This document shows positions 9,299-19,316 of a DNA stretch of 64,000 bases, piece by piece. Under the pieces are notes generated by a model, which was given only the letters and a program-made list of their open reading frames with translations, was not told the origin of the DNA and did no database searches. Location of the stretch: NCBI GenBank assembly GCA_003567005.1, contig PXBF01000028.1, positions 54,050-118,049 of the forward strand. The letters are read 5' to 3'. How positions within the stretch are numbered: the stretch's first letter is position 1; every line of letters starts with the position of its first letter. The position numbers were made by a program, and so were the translations under genes. This DNA is from PVC group bacterium (GTDB lineage Bacteria > Verrucomicrobiota > Kiritimatiellia > UBA8416).

Positions 9299-11524
9299 TT
9301 ATTTCAGTCCAATAATGGCCCGGTAATCGACTTCACCGGCGGCGAGCACGAGGAGGAGAGGGAGCCCATCTGTGGCGGCAATGACGCCGCGGTAGTAGGC
9401 GGCATAGGCTGCCTGCGTTTCGTCTGGATCAGGGGCGCGCAATCCCATGCAGACAAGAGCGGCATCGGCTGACTCTTCATGGATTTGCTGCATGATGCTG
9501 CCGCTTCCCGAGCGCACGACGGTTTGTACGTCTACATCTAGCCGCTGGGATTGAATGTGCTCGCGCAAGGCCTCTTCTGACGGATCTTGTTCGTCATCAC
9601 TTTGGAGGATGCGCTTAATCACGATACGTGCATTTTCGAAGTAGCCGCCCCGCTGTAAGAGATAGGCAAGTGTAAGTGTGAGCCCGATGTTGCTTTGACG
9701 ACCCCGCCACCAGATGTCAATGCGGCCCGTAGATACGGGGGGCGGTGTCTCGCCGGGTTCGCGTACCAACACCAGATTACGATGCAGCCGGTGAATCAGT
9801 TGCATGAGACCTGCAAAACGGTCCATGGAGTCGGGTTCGACGGTTTCGCCCATGAGAATCGTGTTGGGTGTAATCGGACCGAAACCATAGCCTTTTATGA
9901 GCACTTCCATGCCGGAGAGAATATCTTCATCTTCGACCACTTTCACGAGCGCATCGGATTCGCGTTTGCGGAGAAAGGTTTGAATGGTACGTTGCAGCTC
10001 GCGCGCCCGGTTGCTGTCGGCTTCCGGAGGAGGGATGACGGTGGCGACCGTTACGCAGCTTGGGCCGCGAACCAAGGCACGCGCTAATTCGATCAGATAC
10101 CAGCGTTTTTGTGGGGAACCACTCAGTACAAGGATATTGGGCCGCCATGTGCGTTCTTCCGGTGTGTTGCGGTTGGCCAGGCGGCCAATCGAGAACCGCG
10201 CCAGAAGCATCAGAATACCATAACGCATGTCGCCCCATTGCGCGCCGAGGTCGCGGCGTTTCATCCAGAAGTAGATCGAACTTGTTACTACGCCTGCAAC
10301 AAAAGTGGCTCCGGGGTTAATCATGAGCATGATCAGAAGACAGGTCACGGCACCCATCAGGGATATGGCGGGCTTGATTTGGAACTTGGGCCGCCAAGTG
10401 GGGCTATCGATTAGGCCTTCGAGACCTGCCGATAGGTTGATGAGTCCATAAGAGGTAAGAAAGAACATGGTCAATACGGGAGCCAGCAAATTCAAGTCAC
10501 CCAGTAAGATGGCAGTCAGAGCCACAATAAAGGTAAGCACCATGGCATTGCGGGGTTCTTGTGCTTCGCCGTAGCCGCGGCCCAGGATGCGGGGTAATAC
10601 ACGATCACGGCTGAGCGCCTGCAGGGTTCGGGGCGCACCGAGTAACGAGCCTAGCGCGCTGGAGAGGGTTGCTGCCCAAACGCCAAATACGATTAGAATG
10701 CCCCAGCGTGCGACCTGCCGCATAATCATGGACTCTTGAATCAATACTTGCTGATTTGGCACCAACCGCGAAAGGAAAACAGGAATCAGCATGTAGGTAA
10801 CATATCCAACGATTACGGCTCCCAAGGTGCCCCGCGGCAGGGCTTTGGCGGGATCTTTTAGGTCTCCCGACATGGCAATGCCGGCTTCGATGCCAGTGAC
10901 CGCAGGAAAAAATACAGCAAAGACGACCCAGAATGGCAACTTGGTGACGGGGTCGTCGAGTTCGGATGGCGGAAGTACGGATGAGCTATCGCCCAAGAAG
11001 AAAGATCCGAGCGAAAGCACGATGAGGGCGAGTATGAGCATTTGGGTTTTGAGTGCTAGGTTGGCAGATACGAATGCAATCACTGTAAGCAGGATGAGGG
11101 TTGAAACGGCGACAAATCGTTCGGGTGTAATGGCGAATGGCAGCATAGCAGTAATATTGTCGACAGGAATGACTTGCGTGAAGGCTTCGGAAAAACCGGA
11201 AATGTAAAAGGCTACACCAATGGACTGCGCTAAAAACAGAGGTACGCCGATGGCTGAACCAATCTCTAGGCCGAGTGAGCGCGAAATGATAAAATAGGCC
11301 CCCCCGCCGCCAATATGCATGTTGGTGGCCGTGGCAGCGAGCGATAATCCGGTGAGGAATGTTACACTGGTGGCCATCGTAACAACGAGCAGTGTGAGCG
11401 GGAGACCGAGATTGCCTAGGACCCATCCAAAACGTAAATACATGATCACGCCGAGGATCGTGAGAATGCTCGGCGTGAATACGCCTTTAAAGGCACCGAA
11501 CTGATTGCCATTTGTTTTTTCCAT
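9299..11524 (-). CDS. APC-superfamily / SLC12-like (Na-K-Cl cotransporter-type) permease
   Basis: KGVFTPSILTILGVIMYLRFGWVLGNLG N-terminus, about 12 TM segments, cytosolic C-terminal domain. Confidence 0.88.
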   Translation of the reverse strand: MEKTNGNQFGAFKGVFTPSILTILGVIMYLRFGWVLGNLGLPLTLLVVTMATSVTFLTGLSLAATATNMHIGGGGAYFIISRSLGLEIGSAIGVPLFLAQSIGVAFYISGFSEAFTQVIPVDNITAMLPFAITPERFVAVSTLILLTVIAFVSANLALKTQMLILALIVLSLGSFFLGDSSSVLPPSELDDPVTKLPFWVVFAVFFPAVTGIEAGIAMSGDLKDPAKALPRGTLGAVIVGYVTYMLIPVFLSRLVPNQQVLIQESMIMRQVARWGILIVFGVWAATLSSALGSLLGAPRTLQALSRDRVLPRILGRGYGEAQEPRNAMVLTFIVALTAILLGDLNLLAPVLTMFFLTSYGLINLSAGLEGLIDSPTWRPKFQIKPAISLMGAVTCLLIMLMINPGATFVAGVVTSSIYFWMKRRDLGAQWGDMRYGILMLLARFSIGRLANRNTPEERTWRPNILVLSGSPQKRWYLIELARALVRGPSCVTVATVIPPPEADSNRARELQRTIQTFLRKRESDALVKVVEDEDILSGMEVLIKGYGFGPITPNTILMGETVEPDSMDRFAGLMQLIHRLHRNLVLVREPGETPPPVSTGRIDIWWRGRQSNIGLTLTLAYLLQRGGYFENARIVIKRILQSDDEQDPSEEALREHIQSQRLDVDVQTVVRSGSGSIMQQIHEESADAALVCMGLRAPDPDETQAAYAAYYRGVIAATDGLPLLLVLAAGEVDYRAIIGLK

Positions 11525-11808
11525 GGCGGGAAGAGTAGCTGGGGGGCATACCAGGTGGCAAGCGGGAAGTGGTCATGTAAGTCGGCGCGTCAGAGGGCGG
11601 GATCGCCCGTAATCGTCCACCGGCCCAAAGTTTCACGCATGCATCATCTGGGGGCACCCCGGGGCCGTGGCGTAAGGAGGTTGGGATATGCCGCGAAAAA
11701 TGGTAGGGTACACTACGTCTATCGCGAGCAATTGGAACGAATGAATCCGTTTTGGTAATGATTTTAGGTATTCTGCGGTGAATCCGTGTTGCAGGAGAGG
11801 AGTTGAAG

Positions 11809-12315
11809 ATGCAGAGCATTGGTTTAGGTGGGGGTTGTTTCTGGTGTCTGGATGCCGTTTACCGGCTCATGCCGGGGGTTGAGCGGGTGACAACGGGCTA
11901 CAGTGGAGGACACACAAAAAACCCGGATTACGAGTCGGTTTGTAGTGGCACAACCGGTCATGCAGAAGTGGTGCAGGTGCAGTTTGATCCTGATAAGGTT
12001 ACTCTTGATGATTTGCTGGATATGTTCTGGCGTGTGCATGACCCGACAACAATGAATCGGCAGGGCGCAGATGTGGGTACACAGTACCGTTCGATACTTC
12101 TATATGGGAGCGAGGAACAGAAGGCGGTCGTGGAAGCGTCTATTGAAAAAGCCCGCGAGCAGTATGAAAATCCGATTGTCACACAGGTGAAACCGTTAGA
12201 AATATTCTACGAGGCAGAGGAGTATCATCAGGATTATTTCAATCGCAATCCGGGAGCGGGGTATTGCAACATGGTTATTGCCCCAAAGGTCCAAAAGGTA
12301 AAAAGCGCGTTGTAG
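11809..12315 (+). CDS. msrA: Peptide-methionine (S)-S-oxide reductase MsrA
   Basis: GGGCFWCLDAVY active-site motif, GYSGGHTKNPDYESVCSGTTGHAE; ends with TAG. Confidence 0.96.
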   Translation: MQSIGLGGGCFWCLDAVYRLMPGVERVTTGYSGGHTKNPDYESVCSGTTGHAEVVQVQFDPDKVTLDDLLDMFWRVHDPTTMNRQGADVGTQYRSILLYGSEEQKAVVEASIEKAREQYENPIVTQVKPLEIFYEAEEYHQDYFNRNPGAGYCNMVIAPKVQKVKSAL

Positions 12316-12325
12316 GGAGGGACGG

Positions 12326-12712
12326 ATGAAGTTGTTATGGGCTGACATTATTTTGGTCATCCATTTTCTCTTCATTGCGTTTGTTGTTCTCGGGCAGGTT
12401 TGTGTTGTAGTCGGGGGCTTTCGACATTGGGCCTGGGTACGTCGTTTCCGGTTTCGGATTGCACATATTCTGGCGATTGCCATCGTGGTGGTGCAGGATT
12501 GGTTCCACATGCTATGTCCTCTGACTGTTTGGGAAAATGCGCTGCGACGTGCAGCAGGGGAACCCGGCTATTCAGGTACATTTGTGGGTCACTGGGTGGG
12601 GCGGTTGGTATACTATGAAGCCCCTCCCTGGGTGTTTACCGTGGCCTATAGTCTTTTCGGTGCCATTGTGTTGTTAAGCTGGTTTTTTGTTAAACCAATA
12701 GAAAACAGATGA
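12326..12712 (+). CDS. DUF2784-family membrane protein
   Basis: HFLFIAFVVLGQ...CPLTVWENALRR motif. Confidence 0.85.
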   Translation: MKLLWADIILVIHFLFIAFVVLGQVCVVVGGFRHWAWVRRFRFRIAHILAIAIVVVQDWFHMLCPLTVWENALRRAAGEPGYSGTFVGHWVGRLVYYEAPPWVFTVAYSLFGAIVLLSWFFVKPIENR

Positions 12713-12744
12713 TCCTGCGGCAATCTCTTGCATGGGATGTAAGC

Positions 12745-14010
12745 CTATATGATCTTGCCGTTGAAGTCCGCAACCGCCTCGAACATTGCTACGATGTTTT
12801 GCGGCGGAACTTCAGGCAAGATGTTGTGCACCGTGTTAAAGACGAAACCACCGCCTGGGGCGAGCATTTCCAAGCGTTCGAGGACATGCCGCCGCACCTC
12901 TGCAGGTGTAGCGCGATTAAGGACAGTTCGCGTATCACATCCGCCACCCCAGAAGCAGATGTCCTTGCCAAAGTCTTTCTTGAGTTCTTGCGGATCCATG
13001 TCGCGACAGTTGGTTTGCATGGGATTGATGATATCATATCCAGCTTCGATCAAATCCGGTAGCAGTTCACGGATTGAACCACAAGAATGCAGGAACGTTT
13101 TCATGCCGCTATTACGATGCACATAGTCGCAGAGTTGTGTGTGATGTGGTTTGAAGAGATCGCGGTATACGTCGGGTGACATGAAGGGGCCGGAATCCAT
13201 ACCCAGATCATCCCCGAAACGAAGGATATCGCAACAATCCCCAACGGTTTTGCAGACTTTTTCCAGCGTGGCCATGTGGTGCACCATGATGGCATCAAGG
13301 AAAGCACGGACGCTATCTTGTTCTGTATAGAGATCCATCATAAAATTGTCCATGCGTCGCAGGAATGTGCCCCACTCGAATAGGTTGCAACCGCAGACAA
13401 TCATGATCGCGCGGTCAGTCGATGCGCGAAGTGCCAGTGTCCGCTGACGCAATTGGTCCCAGAAGTCCGGTTCGCCGGCATGGTCCCATGGACTGTGTAC
13501 CAGTTCGGCCCACAGTACCTGCTGCATGGCATCCGGTAGGGTCGCCGCCATATCAGTCGGATAGCCGTCGAGCCAGGGAAAGGTGGATTGATCGAAAAAG
13601 GTGCCACCCGCTGGCATGTGTGCGATGTCCATGCCATCGCGATTGCGGGCAATGTATGCCCCGTCTTCCTGTTGCTCGGGTTTGAACCATGCCGGATACT
13701 GGGCTTGCTGGCCGTCTGCCAAGCGGATATCGTACCAGTCTTGATCGCGTTCATTGAACGTGCGCCCCGCATCTATCACGGAAATGCCAAAATGGTCCAG
13801 AATGGCGTCCTCGGGTTGTGCGAGCTGCTGGACGACATCATAAATGCGGGTTTGCCCGGTATGCATGCCCAGATGTTTCTTAAGATTACCATAGGCCGTT
13901 GCCGAAATGCCTGAGCTGGGAGTCGCTCCCAAATCGACCGGAACCGCGTCGGGCTCGTGATGCGCTACAGCGGAAAGAATGCGCTCGCGTGCTGTCATCA
14001 TCATGTTCAT
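12745..14010 (-). CDS. Uroporphyrinogen decarboxylase (URO-D) family protein, methyltransferase-like
   Basis: HHEPDAVPVDLGA, FLHSCGSIRELLPDLIEAGYDIINPMQ, GGFVFNTVHNILPEVPPQNI. Confidence 0.9.
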   Translation of the reverse strand: MNMMMTARERILSAVAHHEPDAVPVDLGATPSSGISATAYGNLKKHLGMHTGQTRIYDVVQQLAQPEDAILDHFGISVIDAGRTFNERDQDWYDIRLADGQQAQYPAWFKPEQQEDGAYIARNRDGMDIAHMPAGGTFFDQSTFPWLDGYPTDMAATLPDAMQQVLWAELVHSPWDHAGEPDFWDQLRQRTLALRASTDRAIMIVCGCNLFEWGTFLRRMDNFMMDLYTEQDSVRAFLDAIMVHHMATLEKVCKTVGDCCDILRFGDDLGMDSGPFMSPDVYRDLFKPHHTQLCDYVHRNSGMKTFLHSCGSIRELLPDLIEAGYDIINPMQTNCRDMDPQELKKDFGKDICFWGGGCDTRTVLNRATPAEVRRHVLERLEMLAPGGGFVFNTVHNILPEVPPQNIVAMFEAVADFNGKII

Positions 14011-14036
14011 TGCTTTCTTTGTTGGATTGGGGGGCG

Positions 14037-15191
14037 TTAGCGGCCGATGACGCCTCCTGCTTCGTCCCGGAAGCGGATGACATAAAAGGGAGGTTCTGTC
14101 TTATCTTCGCCCTTGTTTAGCACCGGGCCGCGGTGCAATTGGTTGACCGCGACATAGACCCAGTTATCGGGGCCAAACGAAAAGGCATCGGGCCAGCGGA
14201 GCAGGGCGTCGTCTTGGAAGAGCTGGCGATAGCTGCCATTGGTGTTCACGATGCCGATGGCATTATTGCTTAGATCCGTAATGTAGATCTCGCCGGCATT
14301 GTTTACGGAGGAACCATCACTGATGGGCTTGTTGCCGAAGCGCTCGACATGCTCTGCCAATTGATCGTCGGTTAAGTCGGTATCAATCAGATGCCGTGTA
14401 TGGATCCGGTAGATGGCGGTGCCATGCATGGGGCCGTAGTAGAGCCACTCGTTTGCCGCGTCGAGGGCAATCGGGTTCACGCCGACACGGGGGCGTATCA
14501 CGGAATCATCCGGCAAACGAACCTCGGCGGGAATTTGGTCGATCACGAGATCGATATCTTCGGGAACCACGCTTTGATGGCCTTCGAGTACGCGACGGGA
14601 TAACCCGTTTTCCAAGTTGACGACAATCAATGCAGATTCATCGCCCATGGGGTCGGCAATATATATGTGGTTATTTTCGCGATCAACGGCGAGGTCATTC
14701 AAAAAGGAGCTTTCATGTGAGATGGGTTCGGGGATCATAATCAATTGGTAGAGTCGATCTTCATCCAGATGCCAGCCAACGAGTTTGGGTGTGACGCTGG
14801 AGCGCATGCCGTTGTCGAGCATCCATAAAACGCCTGTAGTGTCCGTTTGGACGCCTAGAACGGTATCCAAACGTTCATAGTCTACTTTGTTCGGGTCGTT
14901 CCATTCTGCGTTTGGAAAAGGGCGGAGTTTGTGTCCATCGATGATTTCAGCCACGCGTGGTTCAGGTTCAAAGTGCTGATGCAGGCTTACGATTATGCGC
15001 CCATCCGGTGTGACGGTGATGTTACCGGGTGCTATGTCCAGCTCGGCAACTATTTCGATTCCCTCTGGTGGTGTTGGTGTAGGGGCGCTTGCAGGTTGTG
15101 TGGGTGTGGCCCTGCAGCCGCACAGTGCGAAAGCGACCGCACAAAGCGTGAATAAAGACAAGCGAGAGAGATGAAGCATTGTTTTACTCAT
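14037..15191 (-). CDS. Lipoprotein, major-royal-jelly/SMP-30-like beta-propeller
   Basis: Lipobox CAVAFALCGC; ATG at 15191 with GGAGG SD; GVLWMLDNGM, NDLAVD, ISDGSSVNNAGEIYITDLSNNAIGI repeats. Confidence 0.7.
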   Translation of the reverse strand: MSKTMLHLSRLSLFTLCAVAFALCGCRATPTQPASAPTPTPPEGIEIVAELDIAPGNITVTPDGRIIVSLHQHFEPEPRVAEIIDGHKLRPFPNAEWNDPNKVDYERLDTVLGVQTDTTGVLWMLDNGMRSSVTPKLVGWHLDEDRLYQLIMIPEPISHESSFLNDLAVDRENNHIYIADPMGDESALIVVNLENGLSRRVLEGHQSVVPEDIDLVIDQIPAEVRLPDDSVIRPRVGVNPIALDAANEWLYYGPMHGTAIYRIHTRHLIDTDLTDDQLAEHVERFGNKPISDGSSVNNAGEIYITDLSNNAIGIVNTNGSYRQLFQDDALLRWPDAFSFGPDNWVYVAVNQLHRGPVLNKGEDKTEPPFYVIRFRDEAGGVIGR

Positions 15192-15390
15192 GATTGCCTC
15201 CTGCATTCGAATGGTTGTTTTTTTTCGCTTTCTTTTGCAAGCAACTGTAAACGTATCAGGCATTTGATTGCAAAGGATTTCCTTGTGCGCGATGATAGGA
15301 TCGTGGCTTTAATCTTCTGGAAAAACGTGTTGCGCGGGCCGCAAGAGAACATCTCCCGCCACGGATCTGCATATCCGCTTTGCCACACTG

Positions 15391-18243
15391 CTAACATGCG
15401 CGACACCAAGTGCGTGCAAAATGCAGGCTAATCGGCTTTTCCCAAATGAGCGATTGTTTACTGTTCTGCACCTCTGATGTGCGGCAACAGGAAGTCCGCC
15501 ATGGTTTGCGATTGCGGTAGGATTGCAGCCTTGCCTCGTATGCATCGAGATGTTCTGCCATGGTTTGTTCGTCTTGTGCGCGCAACAGTTCCAGCGCTTC
15601 TTCCTGCAGTCGCTCTGCCCGCCTGAACCTGCCGCGCTCGGCATATGTCACCGCAAGCGTGTCCAGCGTGAACCAGGATCGATCTTTTTCTACTTCCGCC
15701 TTTGCTAGCCTGTGTGCACGTCTTCCGTCGCGTAGGGTATCATCGTGACAGGTGGCCAGCAGCCAGGCCAGATTGTTGGAAACCTTGAGATAATCGGGAT
15801 CGATCTGATACAGTTCGTTGTAGTCGTGCAGGGCGGCCGCGCATTCTCCCAACTGTGAGTGCGCGATGGCGCGATTGTATAAGGGCGCGTGGTCGTCTTC
15901 CAGCGCAAGGCAAAGGCTCCAGTATTCGATGGCCTTGCGGTGCTGATTCATTCTCGCATGAGCGAGTCCGAGTCCGAAGAGGGCATCCCAGTCTTGCGGT
16001 TGCAGTATAACGGCCCGGCTGAATACGGCATGTGCACGGAGAGGCTCCTCCATATCCAGTAAGATGCGCCCCTTCAGATTCATGGCTCTTATGTCGCTGG
16101 GTGCCTTTGCCAGTGCCCGGCTGGCCCTCTCAAGTGCCGCGGGCAGTTCGCCATCGCGTTGCAGCCTTTGGGCTGCATCCGTATGCATCCTGCTTTGATC
16201 GGTTCTCTGCAGTTCGCCGGATTTACCCAGCACGATTCTCTGACCGACGGACACCCATACCCCGTCAATGACTTGTGGTTTAGCGAGATGCACGCTGTTT
16301 AGCTTTCCGTTTTCGTGTAATCGGATATTCTGATTTGCAGCACACAGAATACCATCAACTTGTGTCGGGGCGGGGGATCTGAAGCTGCGGATATCACCAT
16401 GCTCGGTAAAACGGATACTTGCTCCGGCAGCAAAGTGGATGCCATTGATTTCATGGTCGGCATCCAGGACGACTTTGCTGGGGAATCCCCGCCGGTGGTG
16501 TGTCTGTACACTGCGGCATGGCATGCCGTGTATGATTGCCGGAAAAGAAATACTACGGGCACTGAGCTGCTCTGTGGGAAAGCGAACCGTTTGCCCCTTG
16601 CGGAAAAGCACCCTCTTCAGATCTCGGGTGTTCAACTCGTAATCTTTGGCCAGCTTTCCCGCGCGCACGCTCCCGTCGGCGTGAAAATGGATTTTCGTAT
16701 TGGCCATGAAAAGAATGCCGTCCTGCTTGTAGTCTTCGGGGAGCATGGCGGAACCAATGCGGTCGCGCGGATACCTGCGCTGAATCCGTTCGAGTGCTTG
16801 CTGCCTTGTGGGGAGTTGCGCGTTAGGATGGTTCAACACGGTGCGGGAGATCTGGTCATCGCGTTGGTCGAGTAACCTAAGCAGCGTGGTTTCGGGAACC
16901 ACGGGATTTCGCGCAAGCGCAAGCAAGGTAGCATACTCGCCCTTGTCGGCAATACTGCCGTATACTTCTTCGGTAAGATTGGTCATCGCGGCGAGGAGAC
17001 GCAATGGCTCTTGTGCGGTTTCGTGCAAGGCGCGTTCGTGAACCATTCGGGGATCAATATCGTCTCGCTGCAGCATGATGGCTCGTACACCGGGGTGTTC
17101 GCTATGTAGAAGGATCGGGAGCATTTCGGGTGCAAGGTCATCGCGTCTTGCAAGGTTTTGTAGTAGTGCATCATCCGCTTTGTGTATGAGCTTCCCTAGG
17201 ATATGCGGGGGGGTTCGCGGATTTTCAGACAATGTTCGCCATACCGGAAGGTGGCCGGTTTGGTACAGTTTTTCCAGCAATTCCTGATCAGCATTTTGGT
17301 GTCCAGCAATGCTTGCCAGCGTAAGGGCGCGGTCTGTTTTTGCCGCGATGCGTTGGAGGGTTTTCTTGGCTGCATTGGGGTGCTGTGCGATGGCATAGTC
17401 GTGTGTGTCCGGCAACTTGGCCAAGGCTGCGGCCGGCGTCGCGGGATAACGGGCCAGAAATCCTTGTATGCTTGTATGATCGGCCAAGTATAGCATGGCT
17501 TCTTCGTCGGTGTTGGGATGTTTCGCCAGATGCAAGGATATCTGCCGGGATATGGGAACGCGACTCAAGCGGATTACCATCTCTTTTTGCAGGGCTTCGT
17601 TCCGGCTGAGTGTCTCGATGATCTCTTGCCGGTTGCCTGCCGCAGCTATGAGCCTTTCAAAGGTTTTTTTGTCGAGATGTTTGTTAGCTGCGATCAGATG
17701 CAGCGCGACACCGGCATCGATCATATCGAGGAGTAGCCCTTGATCAACGTGATCTCTGGAAAGATACCTCTCGATATACGGATCAATCGATAGCGGGATG
17801 TAGTTTTGCTGCATGGTTGCGTGGTCGGGTTGATCGCCATCGAAAAGCGATTCCCAGTAGGCGACGAGGCGATTGTGCTTCCGGATTCGGGACATGTCAT
17901 AGGGTAGCATCAGGGTGTCGGATACAATCGCGACGGGCCGATCAATCAGGACATACGCCGCAAGTCCACCCACGAAAGCCGGTGGTGCTATGAGGCAGGT
18001 TTCCGGGTGGCAGATTCTTGATGAGCCATAGATGTTGATAAGAGGTGGGAGTTCCTTGTTAAACGCTACAAGAGGTGCAAGGCCGCGTGACTCGTGATCA
18101 ACGGTAGCGGGATACAGATACGGTTCTTGCTGATAGAGGTCGGCTTTGCGTACCGTCAGGGATGCACATCCACAGCACCAGACGCATAGGATGGCGAGTA
18201 GCAAGACGATCTTGATACAAGGAATGGGCGTGGCGTGTTTCAT
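15391..18243 (-). CDS. Large lipoprotein: YceK-like N-terminus, LRV-like repeats, MORN/YwqK-like beta repeats, C-terminal TPRs
   Basis: Lipobox CVWCCGC; repeated NPxxP motifs; repeats of the form GIxxAxxxxIxFHExGxIxS; C-terminal TPR helices. Confidence 0.7.
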   Translation of the reverse strand: MKHATPIPCIKIVLLLAILCVWCCGCASLTVRKADLYQQEPYLYPATVDHESRGLAPLVAFNKELPPLINIYGSSRICHPETCLIAPPAFVGGLAAYVLIDRPVAIVSDTLMLPYDMSRIRKHNRLVAYWESLFDGDQPDHATMQQNYIPLSIDPYIERYLSRDHVDQGLLLDMIDAGVALHLIAANKHLDKKTFERLIAAAGNRQEIIETLSRNEALQKEMVIRLSRVPISRQISLHLAKHPNTDEEAMLYLADHTSIQGFLARYPATPAAALAKLPDTHDYAIAQHPNAAKKTLQRIAAKTDRALTLASIAGHQNADQELLEKLYQTGHLPVWRTLSENPRTPPHILGKLIHKADDALLQNLARRDDLAPEMLPILLHSEHPGVRAIMLQRDDIDPRMVHERALHETAQEPLRLLAAMTNLTEEVYGSIADKGEYATLLALARNPVVPETTLLRLLDQRDDQISRTVLNHPNAQLPTRQQALERIQRRYPRDRIGSAMLPEDYKQDGILFMANTKIHFHADGSVRAGKLAKDYELNTRDLKRVLFRKGQTVRFPTEQLSARSISFPAIIHGMPCRSVQTHHRRGFPSKVVLDADHEINGIHFAAGASIRFTEHGDIRSFRSPAPTQVDGILCAANQNIRLHENGKLNSVHLAKPQVIDGVWVSVGQRIVLGKSGELQRTDQSRMHTDAAQRLQRDGELPAALERASRALAKAPSDIRAMNLKGRILLDMEEPLRAHAVFSRAVILQPQDWDALFGLGLAHARMNQHRKAIEYWSLCLALEDDHAPLYNRAIAHSQLGECAAALHDYNELYQIDPDYLKVSNNLAWLLATCHDDTLRDGRRAHRLAKAEVEKDRSWFTLDTLAVTYAERGRFRRAERLQEEALELLRAQDEQTMAEHLDAYEARLQSYRNRKPWRTSCCRTSEVQNSKQSLIWEKPISLHFARTWCRAC

Positions 18244-19061
18244 AACTGGGTAATGAGGTACATGGACCAGAACAGCATGACGAGCGCGACAACGATGGAA
18301 ATAGCTTTACCGTAAGCGCAGACGATGCGATTGCGATATGGCCAAAAGTAGTGAAAATGTACACCGGCAGCAACGAGGATCCACACCCAGCCAAACAGGA
18401 TGGCAGGTGTGCCTTCCACAATGAGCGGGTCATGAAGCATCGAGCCGCGATATCCGTAAAATGCTACGCGAGAGGTAACCAAGATCCGCGTGCCCCATAA
18501 AGCAAGAAGAAGCGGTAAGGCACCGCCACCCAACACTTCTGTCCAAAAGGTCTTAGAAGCTGACCCAACCATCTGATCTATAAATTCTGCATGCAGACTG
18601 TAGGAGGGCATTTCGGGTACTGATGGTTTCTTGACTTCCTTCGACCCGGATGCCGTATGATTTGTGGATGGGGCATATGCTGAATCGTGATCCGGGACAA
18701 TGGGTGGCGAAACATTGAACGCATTCATTTCCACTTCGCTGGCGCGTTTACGGAGCGGTATGGCCCTATCTGGCCTACCGGTATTTTCAAGGAAGGATGC
18801 GAATTGGCGCAGAAGGTCAGCCCGTTCGCGAGGATGCGCGTTACCGTTTTGCTCGGCCACATGTAGCGCATCACGGAACGTCGTTTCGGCCTGCGTGTTC
18901 TCATGTTGATTGACATGCAGCAGCGCCAATCGTTTCATGGCGTCGGCTATGAGCGGATGATTGTTGCCGTGGGTTTGTTGTAGGACGCCAATTTCTTCTT
19001 CAAGGCTCGTGACCTCACGCAGATATTTCTCTTTTCGTTTTTTGGCAACGTCCGGATGCAT
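18240..19061 (-). CDS. TPR protein with C-terminal membrane helices
   Basis: Kinesin-light-chain-like TPRs (HPLIADAMKRLALLHVNQHENTQAETTFRDAL); stop overlaps the ATG of the next gene. Confidence 0.65.
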   Translation of the reverse strand: MHPDVAKKRKEKYLREVTSLEEEIGVLQQTHGNNHPLIADAMKRLALLHVNQHENTQAETTFRDALHVAEQNGNAHPRERADLLRQFASFLENTGRPDRAIPLRKRASEVEMNAFNVSPPIVPDHDSAYAPSTNHTASGSKEVKKPSVPEMPSYSLHAEFIDQMVGSASKTFWTEVLGGGALPLLLALWGTRILVTSRVAFYGYRGSMLHDPLIVEGTPAILFGWVWILVAAGVHFHYFWPYRNRIVCAYGKAISIVVALVMLFWSMYLITQL

Positions 19062-19316
19062 ATCAGCCCCCCCCCCACCATCTATCTGAGTAATGTACGG
19101 TTTGCCGTTTTGGCAAACAACACAAAATTCACATTGTTATGCTTTGGTGTTGAAAGGCTTCACTGTGCAGGAGTACTCTCGATACATGGATACTAACGCA
19201 CCTGATTTTTGACGCAAGCGAGCCCGATACAATATCCAAGGGAAATGCCGAGCATGCGTTGGGATTCATCTATGTTGGACCCCATCGAGAAAAAAGGGAA
19301 GGATTATCATTGATCG

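Noticed and set aside
15391-15480. Possible frameshift at the C-terminus of the 950-aa lipoprotein (tail KPWRTSCCRTSEVQNSKQSLIWEKP looks atypical; another frame gives QSQTMADFLLPHIRGAEQ-stop)
   Set aside because: Suggestive only; without homologues I cannot tell a real frameshift from a poorly conserved tail.
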